Of a DNA stretch of 64,000 nt, positions 23,168-34,639 are shown one piece after another; the stretch's first letter is position 1; every line of letters starts with the position of its first letter. The position numbers were made by a program, and so were the translations under genes. Source of the DNA: Protopterus annectens (taxonomy: Eukaryota > Chordata > Ceratodontiformes > Protopteridae); the NCBI RefSeq assembly GCF_019279795.1, contig NC_056748.1, positions 698,162,806 through 698,226,805 on the forward strand, given 5' to 3'. The notes below the pieces were generated by a model. The model did not search any database, was not told the origin of the DNA, and saw only the letters and a list, made by a program, of their open reading frames with translations.

Positions 23168-23365
23168 CTATCTGTGAAACTCCAGTGTCAATATGTAACT
23201 ACATATCTTATGTACTATATTTGTCTGTTCAAGAAATAACTGGTTGTCAGTGTATATAAGGCAACTCTTACATTGCCTCAGGATACCCATGTCCACTAAG
23301 GTGGATGCAGAGATAGCAGGAAAGTGCCCATCCATGGGATAGGCGCGAAGGGTGTTTGTAATCAA
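23168..23365 (-). pseudogene. CR1 copy E ORF1, zinc-finger part
   Basis: The minus-strand frame contains VDMGILRQCKSCLIYTDNQL, matching VNLGLLRQCYNCLMYTDNPL of copy B. The first two cysteines of the finger are kept and the second pair is lost to frameshift. This places the 5' part of copy E to the right of the SINE and shows that the SINE sits inside ORF1. Confidence 0.8.
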
Positions 23366-23400
23366 ATAATGGAAGAGTGCTTACTTGGTGTAATCTGCAG

Positions 23401-24719
23401 CTAACCTAACCAGCAATACTACCCAACACAAACTAGATGCTCTGTGAGCAGCAATAGTCCTGCATATTATAATAACATAAGGCAAACCTAAGAAGTGTTA
23501 ACTAAATGTGTAAATGCTGCTCATGACACAAACTAGTTGCCCTGTGATTAATGTGGGACTGTGATAAAGTTCTGAAGTGTTTTTTATAGGGTAATTTCAA
23601 CTTCTGGTGATTAAGTGTATACAAGGCACCAGTAACTGCCACTGGGTGAAGAGCAACTTCGAGCAAACACAAGGCTTATATACAATCAGAAAAAAAGCAG
23701 TTTTACATTAACTATGCCCTAAGACCAATCAGATAAGCACACAGATTTCTGAAAACAATTTTGAAAGGGAAAAAAAAAAAAAGAGTACAGGGAGTGTTTT
23801 TTTTTTTTGTTATATACTTGGAAAACAGAGATAAGTAGTGTTAAATTAAGTATTAAGTTATTCGCCATAGGAATGAGATTCTGTGGAGAAGATGTTTTAT
23901 GCATATCTACTTATATTGACTATTAAATCTGCTTGGTAGAGAATTAAATATGTAGTTAGTGTAGTCCTTCATGTCTGGCAGTTAGAAAAACTGACTTGTT
24001 AATGAGTTTCTTCCTTTGCGAAGAGTTCAGGTTTTGAATCATTCCACCTTCATTTGCCTACTGTGACTTAAACAGACAGCTTTGGGGCAGTTAGGAATTT
24101 AGACTAGGCTTCTTAATGGCCTCCTGGAGTGCAGGCCTCGTGAACTATGTATAAACCTACCGACCTGTGAAGCATGACCTCAGTAAAAACAGTCAGTGTT
24201 AGTTATTGCATTGGCAGCTTTAGTCCTCTGTGCTAACTGCAACTTCCTTCTTAAGAAATCACTGTTGGTGAGTTCTGCTAGCAGTGATGCCCTTTTGGGG
24301 GGAATTCCCCTCTTCTTTGGGTTGGTGCCACCATGGAGTCAGTATACAGAGTTCAGGGGAGGAGTAAGCTTGCCCCTGAAAAAAAAAACTCTTAAAAGAG
24401 TGTTTTTTGACTGTTTTTTTTTTTTGGTGGATTTCATTTGTGGATTCTGATCCTCAGAGCATTCAGTTTTGTACACTAATAGTGGAATCCAGAAAAACAA
24501 CTACAACTCACCATCTTCCAGTACAATGAAAAGTCTTAGTGACACAACTGGGAACATGTCCAAAAACAATTCAAAATTAAGTGACCAGGGATGTTACTGG
24601 GCCTAGGAATGCACTTTTTCCACCTTTATTTAAGAGCTTTTGTCCAGTAGGTTGAAATTATCTCCTTTGATGTGCAAGCAGTTTTAAACCCCTATCTGCT
24701 GCCACAGTTCTGAAATGAC
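23401..24719. other. No gene seen; A/T runs
   Basis: The first 250 bases may be 5' UTR of copy E. The rest has A-run and T-run simple sequence (23770-23782, 23799-23808, 24379-24388, 24413-24425). Only short open frames are present. Confidence 0.4.
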
Positions 24720-25800
24720 TCAGAAACGGAGATGTGTTCAGATTATGGTGTTTTGGCACTGTTGTCAAATTACTATGTACTGGAGCTATGTTCGTATTAC
24801 TGTCTGTCAGTACTGCTACCAGTCTGCAGTCCATTGGAGCTGTGTTTAAATTATGGTTTATTGGCACTATTGATCATTGCAGCTATGTTCAAAGTACAGT
24901 CTGTACTCTCTGTTGTCAAACTACAAAGCACTGCAACTATGTTCACATAATGGCTGTTGGCACTGTTGTCAGATTACAAAGCACTGCAACTACGTTCATA
25001 TTATGGCTATTGGCACTGTTGGCAGACCACTGTGCACTGGATCTATGTTCATACAATGGTTTGTTGGCAATGTTGTTAGATGACAGAACAGTACATCTAT
25101 GTTCAGATTACAGTCTGTTGGCACTATCAGACTACTGCACATTGAAGTTATGCTCAGATTACAGCCTGTTGGTAATGTTGTGATACTGTTGAGCACTTGA
25201 GCTATGTTCAGATTACAGTCTATTGGCACTGTTATCAGACTACTGCACATTGGAGGGATGCTCAGATTACAGCCTGTTGGTAATGTTGTGATACAACTGA
25301 GCACTTGAGCTATGTTCAGATTACAGTCTGTTGGCACTGTTATCAGACTACTGCACATTGAAGCTATGCTCAGATTACAGTCTGTTGGCACTATCGGACT
25401 ACTGCACATTGGAGGTATGCTCAGATTACAGTCTGTTGGCACTTTTGCCAGATGACAAATCACTGGCACTATGTTCAGATGATGCTTTGTTGGCAGTGTT
25501 ATATGACAATTATTGGAGCTAATGATCAAATTATGGTCTGTTGGTAATGTTGTCAGACTGCTGAGTACTAGAGCTATGTTCATATAATGGTTTGTTGGCA
25601 ATGTTGTTAGATGACTGAACACTACATCTATGTTCAGATTACAGTTTGTTAGCACTGCTATCAGATCACAAAGCAGTGGAGCTATGCCCAGGTTATGGTA
25701 TGTTGGCACTCTTGTCATATCACTGAACACTGCAGCTATGTTCGTATTACAGTCTCAGTCAGACCTCTGAGTACTTGAGCTATGTTCAGATTACCACTCC
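24720..25800. repeat. Minisatellite, 54-bp unit, about 20 copies
   Basis: Units share TTGGCACTGTT, then a CAGA-containing phrase, a CACTG or GCACATTG phrase, and CTATGTTCAGATTACAGTCT. The phrase GATTACAG starts at 25211, 25265, 25319 and 25373, a strict 54-bp spacing, and next at 25424 after a 3-bp loss. Units vary by substitution and by 3-base indels. Between about 25090 and 25440 two unit types alternate, giving a 108-bp higher order. Because 54 is a multiple of three, long frames stay open on both strands (244 codons minus, 149 plus). I regard these as by-products. Confidence 0.9.
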
Positions 25801-27755
25801 CATGAGCACTCCAGAACTTTGCTAGTTATCAAAGCTGCTTCTCTTATTATTTTTAGTGTTGCAGCTATGGTATGTTCATAGAGGGGTGTCCACAAATCAA
25901 GATTCAGCATAAAAACCTTAACCTTATGCATGCTTTGTACATGACACTCACACCAGCCAAAAAGGATTCATGAATTACAGCCCACATCAATAATGAGACA
26001 TTTTTCTGCATTTAATGAAAACATTAAGTGTTCAGTTAATTACATTTTTGAGACTGCTTACATCCTAACACACCTAATTATGGTGTAGAAACTCCTCCAC
26101 TGATTATGACTAATAAACATGAATTATTCCTGCTTTTAGTCTTGAGAGAAAAATACTTTTGAGTCTGCTAGAAAATGAACATTAAATTGCTTTGCCTAAC
26201 AGTGAGCTCAGAGTATAATCTCAACAGAACTCTCTCCCCTGTGCAGTAATGCAATGATGTAGATGTAACAGACAATATATAAACATGATATAGCACTTGA
26301 GAAGGCTGAAATTTTATAAGATGCTGACACTAACAGACTTATATACAAAACACACAGGCATAGAGATAGTTACAGAAACATGCACACACACACACATGCA
26401 CACACACGCACACGCGCGTGCACACCTCAGATTCTTTTAACATGACATTTACTTTGTAAAGTTTTCTTAGAGTTAGCATGATTGAAAGTTTAACATATAT
26501 CTCGAGAATTAACAAAGTCTAAGTGAAAAGCATGTTGTAGAAGAAGAAATACATTGGAACAATAAAGAATGAGGACAACTCAGAAGTTGTGAGGAACTAC
26601 TGTTTTTTTATCACTGTTTTTTTCCCAAATGGGCTCTTAATGCATAAAACAATCATCCTGAGTTAGATGTGTAAAAATAATAGAGGAAGAATTAAACAAA
26701 CAAAAATTCCCATGGCAGCATAAAATAATTCTACTTGGGGAGAGTTTGGAGAGAACTGATTAACAAGGAACCAAATGTATAGTATTCAGAAGTATAATAG
26801 ACTGGCTAGGTAGACTATACTGTATTTGTTATAAAAAATGATTCTCTGTATCTATTGACTGGTAAGAATATTCTTTCATCTTCCCTGGCCCTGTTTCCAT
26901 TTATTTGTAAGCTTTCTTTTCTGGGAAGCAGGTAAGAAATAGATAACAGTAAATCACTTCACGTCTGTGTCTTCCTTTGGAGAAGTAGAAATGGCTATGC
27001 TCAAATTTTCCACTAGATGTCAGTATAAGCCCATGGCCATAGCCTTGTTTTCCTATAGAATTGGAGACGATGTAGGGTGATCAGCTATTCCTTTACCCCA
27101 TCGGTCCTTTGATGGCCAAGTTTGTACTTGAACCTTGGTCACTATTATCGCCGTTAAATACCCAGTGTTTGTTTTGGCAGGTGGACTACTTTATAATTTA
27201 AGGTGTTGCATGATTCATCTAACTTCTGCAGTTGCCAGATTTTCTCCAGATTCTCTGTAATTTTCCTCTTCATTTACTTGAACCAGCTGCACACAAGACT
27301 ACATGAAGTCAAAAGTGGATTGGGAACTAGACTTCATAATGTGTTCAAGTGCTTCATGCTGTCTCTCCATGTCCAACAGAAAATAGTACTCAGATATGTG
27401 CAGTGGGGTGTTCACATCACCGCACACACTTGCTACTAGTGGGCTATTGCACAAAACATTTTCTTGCATTCATTCCAGCAAGGCCTCAGATCTCCGATGT
27501 ATGGTGGGCTAGCTCAATGGATTTCAACCTAACTCCCCATATAAGAAAATGTCAGTAAGAAGTTCGCTTTCAATTACCCCGGTAACCCACAAAGAACCAC
27601 AAATTATTTTCAAACCCAACATTACTGGTGGATGGCATACATCTGTGCCACTGGACTACCAACAGACTGGGAGATGGCCTACCTCTGAACCAGTGGGCTG
27701 CCAGATGAATGATGTTTTTTGCTAATTTTTCAAAAGCTTTTAGTTTTTGAGTGCA
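25801..27755. other. No gene seen; contains a CA microsatellite
   Basis: Apart from a (CA)n/(CG) run at about 26384-26420, which includes ACACGCACACGCGCGTG, I recognise nothing. Open frames at 27203-27558 overlap each other and resemble no family. Confidence 0.45.
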
Positions 27756-28024
27756 TAGCTCTCAACTTTGTAGCACAAAAAGTCTGGACAAAGGCAAAAA
27801 TAGGGACAAATTTTAAATATTGCTCTGATAAACGTAGAAAGTTGCTAGAATAAAAATTCTTGTGTTATCATGAATTTTCTGAAGAATATGAAGTCTGAAA
27901 CTCAAATGCCTGTCATTTAATGAATTCAACCCTCAATGACATTCTGCAAAAATCCAGAAAACCACAGCTTTTATGAGGAACAGACCAAAAATATGAGGCA
28001 AAAATCTGGACAGTTGAGAGGAAC
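27756..28024. mobile_element. Small inverted-terminal element, copy 1
   Basis: Begins TAGCTCTCAAC and ends GACAGTTGAGAGGAA, so the termini are short inverted repeats of CTCTCAAC. The interior has AGTCTGGACAAAGGC, a TTAAATATTGCTCTGATAAA phrase, TGAATTTTCTGAAG and GTCTGAAACTCAAATG. The same phrases, in the same order, occur at 60299-60816 and 60854-61134 with better preserved ends (TACCTCTCAAC...GTTGGGAGGTA). A non-autonomous DNA transposon is likely; the superfamily is not known. Confidence 0.65.
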
Positions 28025-28283
28025 GTTCAAGTGTCACAAAACTACAGACTGTACACTGTCACACTAAAGCCAGTGATATAGTTTCCATACATGGGCTTCC
28101 TAAACGTCTTCATAACTTAAATGAACAGTGAGATTTCAGTGTAAAGGCAGGAAAATAAATTGCACCTATATAGCAAACAGTGTAATGTTCCACAAGGTTA
28201 TTCTAGAACCAAAGATGCCTGGTGCTTTGACACAATTTTTTCATAATGTATAAGAATAAAATGCATGTGATTACATGCAGAGG

Positions 28284-28420
28284 GTGGGAGGATGACATAA
28301 TGGTTAAGGTGTTTACCTTAAAGACACAAGGTGCAGGGTTTGATTCTCGCATGGGGTAAATGGCTAGGCTTCAAATGACCCAAAAGGGCAGTTAGCCTAG
28401 TACTAATCTATGAACCTATG
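28284..28420 (+). mobile_element. tRNA-derived SINE with CR1-type 3' end, copy 2
   Basis: The head has ATGACATAATGGTTAAGG and a B-box-like AGGGTTTGATTCTCG. The body has ATGGCTAGGCTTCAAATGAC and GGGCAGTTAGCCTAGTACTA, and the tail is TCTATGAACCTATG. It is clearly the same family as 22809-22942. The 3' hairpin block GGCTAGGC ... TAGCC is better kept here and is shared with CR1. Confidence 0.88.
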
Positions 28421-28538
28421 AAGTAGGACATTTATGAGTGTCTTTAAATGAAAAGCTGAAAACAATGTATTTTTGATGGAAACTGCTGAAATTGTTTTCA
28501 CCATACATATTTATTCACCTGTTGGTCTTTAAAATGAA

Positions 28539-28563
28539 AAAAAAAAAAAAAAAAAAAAAAAAA
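28539..28563. repeat. Homopolymer A run
   Basis: An uninterrupted run of A of about 25 bases. No retrotransposon body directly upstream was recognised that would make it a poly(A) tail. Confidence 0.8.
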
Positions 28564-29030
28564 GAGTAAAACAGTTTTAATTTTTACATCCATTTATTTG
28601 CAAACATAGCTGACCATACCTTTGGTAATAATTGTTTAAGGGAAAAAAGTTCCTTGAACTGTATAAAGTAACATAACTAGAAAATGTATGTAATGTATTT
28701 CTAACGTGTTTGATAACAGCAAGGAGCTTTTGAGGTAAGCTGGTGTCTTTGCAGGCAATGTATATATACATGGGAAGTGGGCTTAAAAGTGAAAAGGTCA
28801 AATAACTTCACAAAGGCTTATTTAAGTGACTACTGCAGCCAAAGTTTACTGCTAAAAATGATTAGGTGTTGCATCAGTGGTGACAAAAAAAACCCTGTAA
28901 TACTAGCTCACTGGAGTCAAAAAAAACATTTGCTATATGAGATATACTTCCAAAACTAAATTAATTTGACGAAATAATATACAGCAGGATCAGCTGAACA
29001 CTAATATTTAAGAAGACAGGTTTCAACGGT
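28564..29030. other. No feature recognised
   Basis: Ordinary A/T-rich sequence with only short open frames. Confidence 0.4.
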
Positions 29031-29335
29031 GGACAGCAGGGTGACACAGTGGTTAGTGCTGCTACCTCACAATGTTGGTGTTAACACTGGTTTTCTTAGT
29101 TGTGGCACTTAGATGTTCTGCCTGTGATTGTGTGAGTTTCTGTTGGGGGGGGGTCTCTGGATTCTATCCATGTTTCAAAGACATCCTTCGGTATGTATCT
29201 GATTGTGGCTGTGTATGTGCCCAATGATGCATTGGCATCAAATTCAGTAGTGGTTTCCTACCTTGTGCCTATTACTTCCTGGGATAGACTGCTGCCACTG
29301 CATAGAAAATGGATGAATGGATGGACGGATGCATG
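29031..29335 (+). mobile_element. tRNA-derived SINE-like element with ATGG tail
   Basis: The head CAGGGTGACACAGTGGTTAG then TGCTGCTACCTCACAATG is the phrase typical of a widespread tRNA-derived SINE type in fishes and other early-branching vertebrates. A body with CAAAGACATCC and CTGGGATAGACTGC follows. The end AAAATGGATGAATGGATGGA is the usual tail. The B box is poor (GTGTTAACACTGGTT). I do not assign a named family. Confidence 0.7.
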
Positions 29336-30440
29336 AGATGCAGTAGGACAGCCTACAGGACAGCCCTTCAAGTGTAAAACTGCAGAACGTTTGTTAGAAA
29401 AAAAAAAGTTTCTTTAATTGATCTGTAGGTTGTATACTTTAAAACACAACATATGGGAATTAAATTCTGGATTATATCTTTTTTTCTAGCCACTGTGGCA
29501 GCAAAGGTAAGTTTGTTTAATTGCACTGATGAGACATGTCTTATCTCTGAATTCCAAAAATGACTTACTGCTGAGTTGCTCTCATTTTATTCAGCAAAGT
29601 CCTTATTACATCTTTGTGGAATCTGGAGATAAGTTATCATAGAAACTAGTGGAAATGCTAACAATGAGGGTATTCACTGATGTCCATGCAGTGTTTTATA
29701 TGTACGTTTATCAATGCATGAAAAGATAGACAGAAAATGAACAGACAGGTATTATTGTGGAAGTTAACATTAAATTCACTTATAAAACAAGACAAGCTAA
29801 AGCTAGTCCTTTTAGAGCCCTAAGGAATTGAGGTTGCCTTAAGGTTAGGGCCATATTATTAAAGCAGTCATAGAAACAATTATATATAGTATGCTGCTGA
29901 CTGCTGTTATTTATCCTTGCTCTGGGTTCTGGATGAAGAGTCATTTGACTAGACAACTTAGCAATTTTCAAATATTTTTATATATAACTAATATAAAAAT
30001 GTGAATTTTCATGAACAATAACATATGCGTCTTCACACTTAATACAATGCCTGATATGTGTTTATATAACTTGCAAGGAACACTCAAACTGTTACCAGAA
30101 ATTGAACAAAATGATGCTGTTACAACCTTTCTTACCTTTAAAACTCTTTTTGGAGATGTTTGTCCATATCTGTATGGGACTGCTTGCTGACTGTATTGAG
30201 ACCAAAGCTATAAGGACTGCAAATATCCTATTTCTGGGAATGTTGATTCAGATAATGAGTCAAGTGGGAAAGCCTTCTCTGTAACTTTACTCTTTCTGTG
30301 CAGCACGTGTCAGTCAAAGGTGGTCCTATTTTTTAGAGATTTCATTTTGACACCATTGCCACAAATAACTGTTTTCAGCCTTCTGTGGCCTTATCCATAT
30401 CCATGGATAAATCAAATATCCATGGATAAATCCTATATCA
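29336..30440. other. No gene seen; short direct repeat
   Basis: Nothing coding was recognised. ATCCATGGATAAATC occurs twice in tandem at about 30396-30432, just before the tail of CR1 copy F. Confidence 0.45.
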
Positions 30441-31540
30441 TATAGGTTCATAGGTAGGTACTAGGCTATCAGCCCAAGGGCCTACGTAAGCCTAGCCAGC
30501 AAGGTACCATAGCTTACGCCACCCAAGAAAGTTATTTTCCTGTGTCACTGTCCAGCAGAGACACAGAAGTAATCCCCGGGGTGTATTTCCTATTTCCCAT
30601 CCACTCATCAAGATTTTTCATGAAGAGTGCTAATGAAGAACTTTGCTTGACATAGATGGGTAGCTTGTTTCAGAGTATAGGAAGTCTCTGGGACAGGAAT
30701 CTATCCCTCCAGCATGTCCTGTTTATTGTGGTGACAAGGTTTAGGTCCCTAGAGCGTGTAGCTCGGAGGGATTGGGATTTCTTTAGGTGTAGCATGTCCA
30801 ACAGCTCTGGGTTTGACATAGCTTTATATGTTAGGCAGAGATCACCTCGGAGTAGGTGATATGCTACGGAGTAAAGCTGGAGTTTTTTTGAGGCGGTCAG
30901 TGTAGGGCATTTGTTTGAGGCCAGTAATCCTCTTTGTGAGGTACTTCTGTGGGCTTTCCAGCTCCTGCAGATGTCTTGTGAGGTACATTCCAAAAGGGGC
31001 GTTGTACTCTATAATGGATCTAATGAGTGACGAGTAGAGGGGAACAATGACCTCTTTTTTCCTGGATGAGAACCCTTTTATGATGAGGTGTGCCATGTAG
31101 AAGGACTTCCTGACTACTTTGGTGATGTGACTATCAATGGAGAGACTACTGTCCACCTGGGTCCCAAGGTCTCTTATCACACATTCGGTGTTAAGTAGAT
31201 TGCTGCCTATGTGGTAGTTCATTGGTACAGAGTTTTTACCAAAGGGGATGACACTGCACATTCTGGCATTGAGCTTGAGGCCATGGCTCTGACACCAGGC
31301 ATCTGTCTCAGTGAGGCCCTTCTGTAGGATATCCACATCATTTGGGGACTTGACTATGGCTCCTAGTTTGCAGTCATCTGCGAACTTCGTTAGCCAGAGT
31401 CCTTCTCTGTTAGCTTGTACTTCAGAGAAGTAGATACCAAACAGGAGAGGTCCCAGGATGGAACCCTGTGGTACTCCACTTGTCACTGCTTTGTGGTCAG
31501 ATTTGGAGTTTGCAACTTTTACAGTGTGGGTTCTGCATCA
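30441..31540 (-). mobile_element. CR1 LINE copy F, minus strand, 5'-truncated
   Basis: The tail (GGTTCATAGG on the plus strand) lies at 30441. The minus strand then gives the ORF2 C-terminus and thumb, up to the palm just upstream of SGVPQGSILGP. Homology stops at about 31538 within the RTHTVKVA block. The 3' block reads GGCTAGGCTTACGTAGGCCC with CTGATAGCCTAGTACC, so it belongs to the same tail subgroup as copies G and H. Confidence 0.88.
30660..31486 (-). pseudogene. CR1 copy F reverse transcriptase fragment
   Basis: The larger open frame (30842-31486) gives TSGVPQGSILGPLLFG, LWLTKFADDCKLGAIV, QSHGLKLNARMCSVIPFGK, RDLGTQVDSSLS and RHLQELESPQKYLTKRI. A frameshift near 30890 moves the remainder into the frame ending at 30670. 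Palm and thumb are thus present and the endonuclease and fingers are not. Confidence 0.88.
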
Positions 31541-31556
31541 GGTTGAAAAAAGGCAA

Positions 31557-31702
31557 TCTGATATTGTTAATCCTCATTTATTCCTTACGTATGGGTATTG
31601 GTTCCGAGCTCGGAACTGAGCCGGCCATTTTCCAAGCTTGCGTCAGCTTCAAACTCTCGAGCTAAACTCTTACCCACAACCCCCCTCTCCCTGTTACTTC
31701 AA
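31557..31702 (+). repeat. DIRS left inverted terminal repeat
   Basis: Starts TCTGATATTGTTAATCCTC and ends near CCCCTCTCCCTGTTACTTC. Its reverse complement is found at 37617-37762 with modest divergence. It contains a perfect 16-base palindrome GTTCCGAGCTCGGAAC at 31601-31616, degraded to GTTCCGAGCTCAGAAC at the right end. Confidence 0.9.
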
Positions 31703-31999
31703 ATTTCGTTTGCCGCATTGCCATCCGGTCGTGTCAAGCTACTTCTCTTGAGCTAAGTACAGTCAATTGTTGTTTAATTGCTTTACAAATTACTTTTCTG
31801 TCAGAAAAGTTGATATTTTATTGTCTCTTGCCCTATCGCATCTAGCGTTTATAATTTCCTCAGGTTTTGTCTGTCCTTTACTTAGCCTTTTTACCGCGAG
31901 GTAATTTCTCCTTACCATCATTGGTAATCCCTTTCTTTTCTTTTTTCATACCTTCGGGTACTCTCTTGTACCATTGTTAGTACTTTTCTTTTTGTTAAT

Positions 32000-34054
32000 A
32001 TGGCAGATAAAAAGGGTAGTCTGGGGTTTAAGCGGTGTTCTGATTGTGGACACAAACTGCCTACTTCTGATGCACACTCTTTATGTATTTATTGTTTGGG
32101 AGCTTCCCATTTATCTGTTGAACCACCTTGTACTATATGTGAAAACTTTTCTAATAGAACTTTGTTAGAAAGGAAAAACAAGCTCATACTGACGGGACTT
32201 CTAAAATCTCCCTTTTCAGAGGCTATTTCTGGGTCAGAGGTCTCAACCCCTCTTAAAGCCCATAAGAAAATGGATGTTTCTACTAAGGCTAAATCCTTGC
32301 CTTCGTCCCCGGCTGGGGACTCTCACCAACCAAAATCTAAAAAGGCTAAAATTTTGGCTCTGGAGCTCTCTCAGTCAGCCCCAGTGCTTTCGGTGCCCAG
32401 ACCTTCAGCACCAAGGCCTTCGGCTCCATTAGTGATTTTGGCTCCGTCCTCTCCTGCAGCCTTCTTTATATCAGCATCGAGGGGCTCCTCAGTTCAGACC
32501 TTTACCACTGTATCAACACTGACCATTCAGTCGGCACAGACCTTGACCGCTTTGGCTCCAAGATCTTCCTCGGAACTGAGGCCTTTATTACTGACTCCAG
32601 TTTTGTCGGTTCCAGTTTCGGCACCGACAACCACTTCAGCACCGATCCCTGTGTCTGTGCAAACAATGACATCGGCACCAATGACTTCTTAGGTGCAGAC
32701 TACAGTAGTTCAGTCTTTCTCAGCATTGTTGTCCTCAGTGCGATCAGATGAGACGGGCACCGAGTCTGCCTCTTTTGTGGACAGGCCTGTTCCTCCCTCA
32801 GTCTTTGTGAGGTCCACTAGAAGTCTTTCTGAACATGATGTGTTGCGTCTTGTGGACCAGGCATTCTTGGCCAGAGGTATTCCACCCCCCAGGAACTATC
32901 CTTCCTTGGGAGGTGATCACCCATCTCCAAAGACACCTTCTTATTCTCCTCCTTCATTTCCTTTGAAGTCCATGGATATAGTACAGTCTTCCCCTTCTGC
33001 TGTTCCCTTTATGGATCTCACTAAGGAACCGCAGTTGCCTTCATGGCAGGAAAATTTTGCTACAATCCAGGATGTCAGCTGTGATATGCATAGCTTGCTG
33101 CTCCACAGCCATCCAGGGACTCCGAATCAGCAGGCTGAGCCACTTAGGGGAGGAGTGCCCCCTGTCCTTGACATACACTCCTCTCCAGATGGACCAGCCT
33201 TCCAACTGATGGAGAAGGCTTTCGCTGCTGCTGGTGATACCAAACTGTTTATACCTCTGCCCTCCTCTGGTACACTGGTTTCACAAGTCACACCTAGCGG
33301 ACACCGGGTGCAAGGGCCTCAGGACATATTCCGTCAGGAATCCCCTTTTCCATTGTCTTCCCCAGCTTTTCCCACTGAGGAAGTCCACCGGAAATGTTTG
33401 TGTAAGAGGAAGCACATGGACTCCACAGAGGAGTCTGTCACTGAAGACACAGATTTCGATGAGGGGGAAGGATCCCCTTGGTCACCCTCTGAGGTATCCT
33501 TTGGTGATATCCTTGAAATCCTGAAACAGAGAGGTGACTGGCAGCCCTCTAATCTCACCCCAGAGGAATCTGTGTTCCTGCAGGCTTTTCGCGCCTGGCC
33601 CCCTACCTCCTGGGTTACTCCACCTGTCGATGAACTTGTCAAGTTCATCATGCAGCGTGCTTGGAAGGCCCCTAATACTGTTGAAGCTATTCCCCGGAGG
33701 CCAGATAAGATCTTGTCCCCTCCTGCTTCAGATCCCCATTGGTCCAAAGGTCTTCCTGTAGATGCTTTGCTGGTGGCGGCCACAACTAAAAAGGATCTGG
33801 CAGAAAAAAAAAGCCAGACTGTCCATCCACCTAACAGAGAGTCCCGGGCCCTGGACAGAATAGGGAAGCACATTTTTGCTTCAGCGACCTTTGCTATCAG
33901 GTCCCTGAATTATATGGCACATTTTACCACGCTTCAAAGGGATCTGGTTTCTGAGCTCTCTGAAACCTTGGCTGGTGCAGTGTCTGATGAGGTCCGTGAC
34001 AAAGTGGCATCTCAGCTGGCCACTGTTGAATCTACATCTAACTCCTCTATGTGA
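32000..34054 (+). pseudogene. DIRS gag-like ORF with one in-frame stop
   Basis: Opens MADKKGSLGFKRCSDCGHKL; a C-x2-C / C-x2-C pair (CSDC, then CIYC) suggests a zinc-binding N-terminus. A proline/serine/alanine-rich middle follows. The C-terminal part contains LDRIGKHIFASATFAIRSLN, typical of the DIRS gag C-terminus. The frame is interrupted only by a TAG at 32690-32692 and runs on in the same frame to 34054, about 684 codons in all. The protein would package element RNA. Confidence 0.85.
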
Positions 34055-34639
34055 CTGATATCTCACACATCAGAAGGAGCAGCTAGAGTGGCGGGTTCAG
34101 GTGCAGTCTTGAGACAACACACCTGGATGTGCTTGTGCAGCTTCGTGGACCCCTTTAAGTCTTCTTTTCTTAATTCCCCCATTGAGCCCTCCTCATTGTT
34201 TGGGCCCAAAGTTTAAAGCACACTGGCCAGATGTAAACAAGACGGTAAGACCCTTTCTGCCATAGGTGTCCATTATTCTTCCCCTCAATGTGCTTTCTCC
34301 CGAAACCAAAAGAGTGGGAAGATATGGTTCAAGAAATCTCAGGGTCCTTTCCGTGACACACAGGCCGAGTTCTCCCTCAGAGGCAGAGGGGGAAACTCAT
34401 AGGGAAGATGCTCCTTTGGGGGCAGAGGGGGACCACATAACCAGGGTTCCAGGGGGTTCTTTCCCTTGTCAATACTACCAGCGCTCCTGAAGAGCGGCCC
34501 AACTCCTTTCCTCTGGAGGTGGTTGAGGGATGTTTCTCCTTGTACCCTTCTGCCTGGCTAACCATCACCACCGATTCTTGTCTATAAAGGATCATAACCA
34601 GAGGTTATCATATCCCCTTTGATCTTTGTCCCGTCCCTT

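Larger units (their letters stand above)
20046..23400 (-). mobile_element. CR1 LINE copy E, minus strand, internally deleted
   Basis: Read on the minus strand it holds an ORF1 zinc-finger part (23168-23365), a SINE insert (22809-22942), an ORF1 esterase part (about 22260-22795), and then directly the linker and reverse transcriptase of ORF2 (about 20100-22215). The endonuclease domain is missing between ORF1 and the linker. The 3' tail is absent at 20046 and is probably the piece at 10448-10517. Many lesions make it an old copy. Confidence 0.8.

Noticed and set aside
24996-25730. 244-codon open frame on the minus strand as a possible repeat protein gene
   Set aside because: It lies wholly in the 54-bp minisatellite, and a competing plus-strand frame is also open. 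The unit length divisible by three explains it. No start context, splice signals or domain support a gene.
24720-25800. CRISPR-like array
   Set aside because: Units abut with no unique spacers between repeats. This is an ordinary tandem repeat in a eukaryotic-looking genome.
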